A stretch of 36,070 nucleotides of DNA from a virus. Both the position numbers and the translations under genes were made by a program. Shown piece after piece: positions 1 through 6,196 of this stretch. Location of the stretch: positions 1-36,070 of the IMG/VR virus record IMGVR_UViG_3300018049_000064, one strand, 5' to 3'. The notes below the pieces were generated by a model. The model was not told the origin of the DNA. It made no database searches and worked only from the letters and a program-made list of their open reading frames with translations. Each line of letters starts with the position of its first letter. Position 1 is the stretch's first letter.

Positions 1-1419
1 GGTTCACGAGGATTTACTGGATCTAAAGGATTTACAGGATCAAAAGGTGATATCGGTTATACTGGATCTAAAGGTGATAGAGGATATACCGGATCAAAAG
101 GGGATATCGGTTATACTGGTTCACGAGGATTTACAGGATCAAAAGGTGATATCGGTTATACTGGATCTAAAGGTGATAGAGGATATACCGGATCAAAAGG
201 TGATGATGGTACATCTGTTACAATTGCTGGATCAGTAGCAGATGTTAATGTAAATCCTCCAAATAATCCTCAAACTACTTTAAACTCAGCTTTTCCTTCA
301 GCTTCGGCTGGTGATGGTGTGGTTGATCAGGCAACCGGTAGTCTTTGGGTTTATGATGGGTCAACTTGGAATAATGTTGGTCAGTTCGTTGGTTATACTG
401 GATCGAAAGGTGATCGAGGATATACAGGATCGAAAGGTGATATTGGTTATACTGGATCGAAAGGTGACAGAGGATATACTGGATCGAAAGGTGATCGAGG
501 ATATACAGGATCGAAAGGTGATCGAGGATATACTGGTTCACGAGGTTACACTGGATCAAGAGGTGTAACTGGATTCACTGGATCAAGAGGTGTAACTGGA
601 TTCACTGGTTCTAAAGGTGACCAAGGTGTTCAAGGATTAGCTGGAGCAAATGGATCAGGAGGAGGATATTTTGTTTATGTCGGTGAACAGGCAGGAACTT
701 GGTCTCAATATTTAGCTTTCGGCGACGGTGATAATAGCACAGGTCGTGGCCCACCCGTTCCAGTGGATTGTAATCTTGATAGAGTTTCAGTTGTTAGTGC
801 AGGTGCACCTACAGGCACAAATACTACGGTACAACTTTATAAAAATAATAGTTCAGTTGGTATGCCAACAATTACAATCAATGTAGGCTCGACTATCACT
901 GTTTCTAGTAGTTTAAATATATCTGCAAACGCAGGCGATCATTTTAACGCTAGAAGAGTAAGTGGTGGTTATCCTACATATCCTAAAGTTACTTTTTCTT
1001 TTGCTCATGATGGTGTAAAAGGTTATACTGGATCAAAAGGAGATCGAGGTTATACGGGGTCTAAAGGTGATACTGGTTATGATGGATCTAAAGGTGATAG
1101 AGGATTTACTGGATCTCAAGGTGATAGAGGATATACTGGTTCAAAAGGTGATACTGGCTTCACTGGATCAAAAGGAGATCGAGGATATACGGGCTCCAAA
1201 GGAGATCGAGGATATACGGGCTCAAAGGGAGATCGAGGTTATACTGGATCTAAAGGAAATCGAGGATATACAGGATCTAAAGGTGATAGAGGTTACACAG
1301 GATCAAAGGGAGATCGAGGATATACCGGATCTAAAGGTGATAGAGGTTACACAGGATCAAAAGGCGCAGATGGTGCAGGTATTGGTTTAGCAATCGCAAT
1401 GGCGTTAATTTTTGGATAA
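1..1419 (+). CDS. Collagen-like tail fibre/structural protein (5' partial)
   Basis: The reading frame is open from the first base to TAA at 1417-1419, so the N-terminus lies outside the window; 472 residues are visible. Three blocks of Gly-X-Y repeats, mainly of the unit GYTGSKGDR, lie at about residues 1-68, 131-215 and 339-459. They are separated by a non-repetitive linker (69-130, containing LWVYDGSTW) and a globular, probably beta-rich domain (about 221-338). The C-terminus ends in a hydrophobic AIAMALIFG tail, a kind of ending I associate with marine phage fibre proteins. Collagen-like repeats of this type form trimeric stalks in phage fibres, so a role as an adsorption fibre or fibrous virion decoration is inferred. 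It is followed by small structural genes and glycine-rich adhesins, which fits. A bacterial collagen-like protein outside a phage would look similar, but the context is clearly phage. Confidence 0.85.
   Translation, partial: GSRGFTGSKGFTGSKGDIGYTGSKGDRGYTGSKGDIGYTGSRGFTGSKGDIGYTGSKGDRGYTGSKGDDGTSVTIAGSVADVNVNPPNNPQTTLNSAFPSASAGDGVVDQATGSLWVYDGSTWNNVGQFVGYTGSKGDRGYTGSKGDIGYTGSKGDRGYTGSKGDRGYTGSKGDRGYTGSRGYTGSRGVTGFTGSRGVTGFTGSKGDQGVQGLAGANGSGGGYFVYVGEQAGTWSQYLAFGDGDNSTGRGPPVPVDCNLDRVSVVSAGAPTGTNTTVQLYKNNSSVGMPTITINVGSTITVSSSLNISANAGDHFNARRVSGGYPTYPKVTFSFAHDGVKGYTGSKGDRGYTGSKGDTGYDGSKGDRGFTGSQGDRGYTGSKGDTGFTGSKGDRGYTGSKGDRGYTGSKGDRGYTGSKGNRGYTGSKGDRGYTGSKGDRGYTGSKGDRGYTGSKGADGAGIGLAIAMALIFG
28..200 (+). 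repeat. 99-bp-period direct repeat in collagen block 1
   Basis: Bases 28-101 and 127-200 are identical over 74 bases, offset by 99 bases (11 nine-base Gly-X-Y triplets). The first difference is G102 against T201. Perfect identity at third codon positions points to recent duplication or recombination rather than protein-level selection alone. Confidence 0.85.
1015..1377 (+). repeat. Tandem ~27-bp collagen-coding repeats (block 3)
   Basis: About thirteen tandem copies of a 27-base unit encode GYTGSKGDR-like nonapeptides. Units vary mostly at wobble positions (GGA/GGT, TCA/TCT/TCC), and neighbouring copies such as those near 1186-1240 are almost identical. This fits expansion by slippage or unequal exchange. 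Confidence 0.8.
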
Positions 1420-1424
1420 GTATT

Positions 1425-1901
1425 ATGGTAGCAGGTGTATTAGATTTAGCAGCACTTACATCAGCAGGTGCGTATGATACGATAGAATTGCATACTGAGG
1501 TTGGAACTTTATCATCCAGTGCTACTATGACAATTTCTGCAACATCATCTAACGTTAATTATCATGAATTAAAAATTCTTCAAAGTTTGTACGTATGTAG
1601 TATAGATGCAAATAGTGATCCGCAGATTGCTCCTGGTTTAGAACTTGTAGAAGGATCTGTTGGTACTGAACATGTTACTAATACGGGCAATACAGGTTAT
1701 TTTGTAAGGCCCGCTTTTTGGTTTGGATTTGGAGAAACTTGGCATTATGTAGATAAAGCAAAACCTATATATTTAGAATCAGATCCTACAAGTACTTCAG
1801 ATTGGAAGCCTCTTCAACAAGCAATTATACGAAGATATGATGGATCAAGTGGAGATTTTGATATTATCGCATGTTATGCTCTTATAAGGAGATCTAAATA
1901 A
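1425..1901 (+). CDS. Small virion structural protein, paralogue array member 1
   Basis: 158 residues, ATG start five bases after the collagen-like gene. I do not recognise a named family. It is rich in Ser/Thr/Gly with alternating hydrophobic residues, suggesting a beta-sandwich. A KPIYLE segment in its C-terminal half has equivalents in the following genes (NPFYL, APIYA, CPIWL), suggesting that it belongs to an array of diverged paralogues. Its stop overlaps the ATG of the next gene by one base, so translation is probably coupled. Position among fibre genes suggests a fibre, tail-tip or decoration subunit; this is inference. Confidence 0.65.
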   Translation: MVAGVLDLAALTSAGAYDTIELHTEVGTLSSSATMTISATSSNVNYHELKILQSLYVCSIDANSDPQIAPGLELVEGSVGTEHVTNTGNTGYFVRPAFWFGFGETWHYVDKAKPIYLESDPTSTSDWKPLQQAIIRRYDGSSGDFDIIACYALIRRSK

Positions 1902-2335
1902 TGGCTAATCCAGTTGATTTTTTAAATGTAAGTGAAATTGTTCCACATTCAAAAGATTTAAATATCACTTCAAATGGTGCTTGGAATATTTTAATTTCTG
2001 GTACCAATATGGGTAGTAATAATGATGGTGGTGCAGCGCGCAATGGCATGACAACATCTTTAACTATTGAAAATCGTAGAGATTCAGATGCTACGTTTTC
2101 AATGAGAGTTTATGATGGTAGCACTCACCGAACAATGTTTAATAGAACAGGAATTGCTGGACATAGTGTATTACAAATTTTAGATAAACACACACCTGTT
2201 GTTATTGTGAGAGATAGTCCAGGGCAAGGTGCAAATTCCACTGGAATAGAACAAATACAATTTAGACTAGATTCGGGAGTAACTAATCATTTAACAGCAC
2301 AAGTTCAATACTTTTTATTTGATAGCGGGACTTAA
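1901..2335 (+). CDS. Small virion structural protein, paralogue array member 2
   Basis: 144 residues, with a good ribosome binding site AAGGAGA at 1886-1892. The N-terminus has the pattern FLNVSEI, comparable to the LNLT/LNMT patterns at the starts of later members. A TPVVIV segment sits where others have xPIYL. Composition is beta-rich and without cysteines, as expected for a virion surface subunit. It has no signal peptide or membrane segment. Function is unknown; a fibre or decoration role is inferred from position. Confidence 0.65.
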   Translation: MANPVDFLNVSEIVPHSKDLNITSNGAWNILISGTNMGSNNDGGAARNGMTTSLTIENRRDSDATFSMRVYDGSTHRTMFNRTGIAGHSVLQILDKHTPVVIVRDSPGQGANSTGIEQIQFRLDSGVTNHLTAQVQYFLFDSGT

Positions 2336-2336
2336 T

Positions 2337-2708
2337 ATGACTTTAGTAACTGGAACTAACAATTTTTTAGGTTTAACAAATATAAGAAGAATATCTTCGA
2401 CTGGTCAAGGTAATGTTTCATCTTATGCAGATATAATATCAAATCCAAATGGATCGGGTAAAACATTTGCTGTTAATTTTGTAGGTATTTCAAACACAGG
2501 AGCATCTGAAAACGCACAATATAGAATTTATCAATCGACAGGCAGTACTAATTATATGATGATGCAAATGACAATAACTAGAGGTATAATGAATCCTATT
2601 TTTACTAATGAAAATCCCTTTTATTTATTTCCAAATGATAAACTAAGACTTTATACTGATGCTGGTGGAATTACTAATTATTGGTGTACTTATACGGAGT
2701 TGTCATAA
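2337..2708 (+). CDS. Small virion structural protein, paralogue array member 3
   Basis: 123 residues. The frame allows a start at 2319, but the ATG at 2337, one base after the upstream stop (2333-2335), gives a start matching its paralogues (LGLTNI at residues 11-16). The NPFYLFPNDKLRL segment corresponds to the shared P-(I/F/V)-(Y/W)-L motif followed by a polar loop and a strand. Its stop overlaps the next ATG by one base. No enzyme motif is visible; a structural role is inferred from the cluster. Confidence 0.6.
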   Translation: MTLVTGTNNFLGLTNIRRISSTGQGNVSSYADIISNPNGSGKTFAVNFVGISNTGASENAQYRIYQSTGSTNYMMMQMTITRGIMNPIFTNENPFYLFPNDKLRLYTDAGGITNYWCTYTELS

Positions 2709-3082
2709 TGGCTGTCAATTTATTAACATTAAATGCTGCTAGTAATACAATATATGCTTGGAGAAAGCGATATGATATGACTACTACTGCAACTTCTGTT
2801 ATGACTTTTGCAAACGCTGAAACACATATAATAGAATCAATTGTTGTAGCTTGGGATGCTACAGCAACACCATCTGCTACTGATAACTTTTCAGTAAGAT
2901 TAAATACGCCAGGTGGGAATAGATATTTAGCATATAATCAAAAATTATTTAGATTTGATGCTGTTCAATTAGTGTATAAAGGTGCGCCAATTTATGCAGG
3001 AAATGGTGAAGTAACATCAATATCAGCTTTCGCATCTAGTGCAAATTATAGAATGTTTATAAACGGATTAAAGATAACATAA
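2708..3082 (+). CDS. Small virion structural protein, paralogue array member 4
   Basis: 124 residues. An in-frame start at 2681 lies inside the previous gene; the ATG at 2708, overlapping the previous TAA by one base, is preferred and gives the N-terminus MAVNLLTLN, close to MAVNYLNMT of member 6. It carries APIYAGNGEV as the counterpart of the shared xPIYL motif and ends in a short strand, YRMFINGLKI. Unrecognised family; probably a beta-sandwich subunit of the distal tail or a decoration. Confidence 0.6.
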   Translation: MAVNLLTLNAASNTIYAWRKRYDMTTTATSVMTFANAETHIIESIVVAWDATATPSATDNFSVRLNTPGGNRYLAYNQKLFRFDAVQLVYKGAPIYAGNGEVTSISAFASSANYRMFINGLKIT

Positions 3083-3481
3083 ATGTCATACAATATACTA
3101 AATCTTACAAAAATTGAGCCATTTCTACAAAGTGGCGTTTTAGGATCAACTAATACTACACTCTATCAAACAAGTGCGTCTGATGGATTAATTAGAATTA
3201 CTGATTTAGAATTTTTTAATGTGCATTCTAGTACTACTGCTACAATTTCCGTTAGAGCTTGGACAAATACCACGTCAAATATTACTGAAATTTATTTAAA
3301 TGATTTTCCATTATTACCAGGTGAAAATATTTTAGTAGCAGATGCATCTTGTCCCATATGGTTAGGTCCTCATAATGCTCATGAAGCATCAACAGGAGCT
3401 CATGGGCTTTATATTACCACATCTTTAACTGGTGCGACAAATGGAGTAAGATACATAATTAGTGGGGAGGAATTTGCATAA
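3083..3481 (+). CDS. Small virion structural protein, paralogue array member 5
   Basis: 132 residues, ATG directly abutting the previous stop. The N-terminus MSYNILNLTKIEP matches the LN(L/M)T pattern of its neighbours, and CPIWLGPHN is its version of the conserved proline-aromatic motif. Ser/Thr/Asn-rich with alternating hydrophobics, no cysteine cluster. The stop overlaps the next ATG by one base, with GGGGAGG at 3463-3469 serving the next gene. The role is inferred to be structural. Confidence 0.6.
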   Translation: MSYNILNLTKIEPFLQSGVLGSTNTTLYQTSASDGLIRITDLEFFNVHSSTTATISVRAWTNTTSNITEIYLNDFPLLPGENILVADASCPIWLGPHNAHEASTGAHGLYITTSLTGATNGVRYIISGEEFA

Positions 3482-3972
3482 TGGCTGTTAATTATTTAAA
3501 TATGACAAACGTATATACTTATTCATTTGCTGCTACAGGTGCTAATTCATCTGCTGATGATACTTGGCATGAATTAATTGATTTTGGTGAAGCTTTAGGA
3601 AGTACTAATGCTGTAAGTAATGATGCTATTAGAATAGTAAATTTAACTGTAACAGGAATGGAAGGATATGCTGATCAAGGAGCATTAATAGGAAATCATC
3701 CACCTTATTATCCTTCGTTAGGATTTAGAATACAACAAAGCAGTTATGGTGGTTCTTCTGCATGGGATTATGTTTGGAGTAGAGAGGATACTAACACACT
3801 TCAAGTGGCTGGCGCTAGGGGTGTTACCATTATTGATGCTGAAAATCCAGTTACTTTTCCAAATACAAAGGATTGGCGTTTGGATTGGAGATATTCAACA
3901 GAGCCTACAAGCGGGCAATGGACATACCGTCCAAGTATAATTTGTTCTTTTCAGAGGTTGATGACATCATGA
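3481..3972 (+). CDS. Small virion structural protein, paralogue array member 6
   Basis: 163 residues, the longest of the array, with a strong ribosome binding site (GGGGAGG, 3463-3469). It starts MAVNYLNMTNV, almost the same as member 4. A central NPVTFP takes the position of the xPIYL motif, and the tryptophan-rich C-terminal part (WRLDWRYS) has no counterpart in the shorter members. Its TGA stop overlaps the ATG of the glycine-rich gene (ATGA, 3969-3972). Function unknown; structural role inferred. Confidence 0.6.
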   Translation: MAVNYLNMTNVYTYSFAATGANSSADDTWHELIDFGEALGSTNAVSNDAIRIVNLTVTGMEGYADQGALIGNHPPYYPSLGFRIQQSSYGGSSAWDYVWSREDTNTLQVAGARGVTIIDAENPVTFPNTKDWRLDWRYSTEPTSGQWTYRPSIICSFQRLMTS

Positions 3973-5126
3973 GTAAAAGATTTAATTTCGGCGGAATATT
4001 GGGATCAAAAAGAGTTACGGGAGGCTTTAGTACAGGAGGATACCTAGGGCAAAAAGATCCTGGAATATATTCACTTAGAGCTTTAGCAGGGTTACATAAA
4101 CGGTGGGCAGCGCCGGCAATAGATGCATTTGATTTTTATTTAACATCAGCAGGCGCTGCAACGACAACAACATTACAAACTGGACCAACGACTGCTCAAA
4201 TAACAAGTCAAAGCGTACCAGCTGGTACTCTAGGTGGATCAAATGGTTATCAAGAATGGACAGTACCTGCAGCAGGTAATTATAGATTTACTTTAGAAGG
4301 AGCCAGAGGAGGTGTTTCTATAGCAACTAGCGCGTCCCGTGCAGCAATTAGCGGATGGAATCATTTTTCACCTGCTTCTAACCCTTCACAAAAAAGATGT
4401 GCTAGGGGCGCAAAAGTTCAAGGAGTAGTTAGTCTAAATGCTGGTGATGTTATTACTGTTCTTGTAGGTCAACAAGGAGCAGATGATCCAGGTAATGGTC
4501 AAAATCCAAGTGGAGGAGGTGGTACCTTTGTCTCTCTTGGTACTAAAGCTCAAGTGGAAGCTGGAAGTGATAATTTATTGTTTGCAGCTGGTGGTGCCGG
4601 TGGTTATGCTGGAGATGGTGGATCAGATAATTATACAGCTGGCGAAGGGCAATCAACAAATACAAATTCGAATGGCAATAGTGGAGCTAATGGATCGGTA
4701 GGAAATGGCGCTGCGCAGGCTACCAGTGACGGTAACTCTGGCGGAGGAGGAGGCTATCTTACTAATAGTTCGAATGGCAGTACTATAAACTTTACTGATA
4801 TTGAATTAACTGGACGTATAGCATATGGGTTTAGAAGAGGAGGACATGGCGCTGAACACACTTCTGGTTCTAATGATCAAGGAGGATTTGGTGGAGGTGG
4901 AGCAGGATCATCACAAACTGGTCTTGATGATGATAAAGGCGGCGGCGGTGGATATTCCGGTGGTGCTTATGCTTTTGATGCGTTTTCTTTTGGTGGAGGA
5001 GGTGGATCTTATGCTAATCCAGCCGCAACTAGTACAACTTTAACTAGAGGCGGAGCTCAATATAATAATGGTGCAACTGGTGTTTCTGAAGGAAATGGAA
5101 GTGTTTACATAGAATTTGGTTTTTAG
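3969..5126 (+). CDS. Glycine-rich adhesin-like tail protein (ALK-type Gly-rich domain)
   Basis: 385 residues. The frame extends upstream to 3873, but the ATG at 3969, forming an ATGA overlap with the previous stop, is the natural start (MSKRFNFGG). After an N-terminal attachment-like region (1-75), a segment EWTVPAAGNYRFTLEGARGG is followed by long glycine tracts (GGGG) alternating with short variable loops, and a LLFAAGGAGG stretch. This is the pattern of the glycine-rich domain seen in ALK-type proteins and many phage tail proteins. Polyglycine sandwiches form the receptor-binding tip of some T4-like adhesins (gp38 type). Host recognition is therefore a reasonable inference, supported by the adjacent second glycine-rich protein. 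Confidence 0.7.
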   Translation: MSKRFNFGGILGSKRVTGGFSTGGYLGQKDPGIYSLRALAGLHKRWAAPAIDAFDFYLTSAGAATTTTLQTGPTTAQITSQSVPAGTLGGSNGYQEWTVPAAGNYRFTLEGARGGVSIATSASRAAISGWNHFSPASNPSQKRCARGAKVQGVVSLNAGDVITVLVGQQGADDPGNGQNPSGGGGTFVSLGTKAQVEAGSDNLLFAAGGAGGYAGDGGSDNYTAGEGQSTNTNSNGNSGANGSVGNGAAQATSDGNSGGGGGYLTNSSNGSTINFTDIELTGRIAYGFRRGGHGAEHTSGSNDQGGFGGGGAGSSQTGLDDDKGGGGGYSGGAYAFDAFSFGGGGGSYANPAATSTTLTRGGAQYNNGATGVSEGNGSVYIEFGF

Positions 5127-5136
5127 GAGAAGATAA

Positions 5137-6168
5137 ATGGTGCAGAATCCTCTTGGTCAACATTTAGGAAATGAAAGCTTAAGACAGCTTAATATGGATA
5201 GTGATGAAGATGCTTTATATGGAACTAATTATTCTAGAGCGTTTGTCCACGGTGGCACATTCGATGCAGATTATGTACAGGAATGGTTTTACACTGGAGA
5301 TTCAAATAATTACTTAGGATTAGCCGCTCCTCCCGGTCAAACGATATTCACATCAACTGGAATATCACTTTTTACTGTTCCAACTGGAGTCGTTGAAGTT
5401 TCTGCTGTATGTGTAGGTGGAGGCGGTGGTGCGGCCGGCACAGGTAGTAACAGAGGTGGCGCAGGAGGAGGTGGTGGAGGTTTAGCTTACGGCACCTTTG
5501 CAGTAACACCTGGAGAAACTTTGACAGTTGAAGTTGGAACAGGTGGTCAAGGTGGTAGTAGTAGAGCATCTGCTGGGCAAAATGGTCAGAACACATCTAT
5601 TTCTAGAGGTGGTACATTGGTACTTGTTGGAGGCGGCGGCGGAGGTGGAAATATAGCAGGATCTTCAGGTACCCCACAAACCGCCAATGATGGCGATCCT
5701 GGAACATCAAGTGGAACTGAAAGAGACGGAGGGGGCACCGGTGGTAGAGGTGGATATGCTTCATATAATAACGCAGGTGGAGCCGGCGGAGGAGCCGGTG
5801 GTTATTCAGGAAATGGTGGAAATGGCGCATATACAAACAGTAACACCGGAGGGCAATCAGGTTCAGGTGGAGGAGGATCGGGTGGAACAGTCATTTCTTC
5901 AGCTTGTGGCGGAGGAGGAGGCGTAGGCCTTTTGGGTGAAGGAGCTTCTGGGTCATTACCTGGCGCTGGTCTAGGTGGAAGAGGAGGATCAGGTGGTGCT
6001 AATGGAACTGTGGGAAATTCAAACTCTAATGGTGGAGCATACGGAGGCGGTGGAGGTGCTGATGATGATGATTATACCGGAGCCGGTGGAGACGGCGGCC
6101 AAGGAGGAGCTAGAATTATTTGGGGAGTTGGCAGAGCGTATCCTTCAACTGGTACCGCAGACGTATAA
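5137..6168 (+). CDS. Glycine-rich tail fibre/adhesin protein
   Basis: 343 residues, ATG preceded by AGGAGA at 5125-5130. Residues 1-75 carry no glycine tracts and may be the attachment region. From about residue 76 the signature of phage glycine-rich tail proteins appears: a FTVPTGVVEVS strand, a first GGGGG tract, then GTFAVTPGETLTVEVGTGGQGG. About 200 residues of glycine tracts with short polar loops follow, ending GGARIIWG, a typical terminal strand of this domain. The opening differs from the preceding gene, so the two are related in style rather than simple duplicates. Probable role: receptor binding at the fibre or tail tip. Low-complexity composition makes exact homology uncertain. Confidence 0.7.
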   Translation: MVQNPLGQHLGNESLRQLNMDSDEDALYGTNYSRAFVHGGTFDADYVQEWFYTGDSNNYLGLAAPPGQTIFTSTGISLFTVPTGVVEVSAVCVGGGGGAAGTGSNRGGAGGGGGGLAYGTFAVTPGETLTVEVGTGGQGGSSRASAGQNGQNTSISRGGTLVLVGGGGGGGNIAGSSGTPQTANDGDPGTSSGTERDGGGTGGRGGYASYNNAGGAGGGAGGYSGNGGNGAYTNSNTGGQSGSGGGGSGGTVISSACGGGGGVGLLGEGASGSLPGAGLGGRGGSGGANGTVGNSNSNGGAYGGGGGADDDDYTGAGGDGGQGGARIIWGVGRAYPSTGTADV

Positions 6169-6174
6169 TAAATA
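6167..6174 (+). promoter_or_regulatory. Possible late promoter box (7/8)
   Basis: AATAAATA differs from the T4 late box TATAAATA at one base and lies about 22 bases before the glycosyltransferase start, overlapping the end of the adhesin gene. An AT-rich genome makes chance occurrence plausible. Confidence 0.35.
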
Positions 6175-6196
6175 GTTTAAAAATAAGGTTTATATT

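Noticed and set aside
1-1380. Regularly spaced repeats resembling a CRISPR array
   Set aside because: The units are in-frame Gly-X-Y codons in one long open frame, with no non-repetitive spacers.
5372-5836. - strand frames rich in His, Leu and Arg
   Set aside because: Mirror of the glycine-rich repeats; composition is an artefact.
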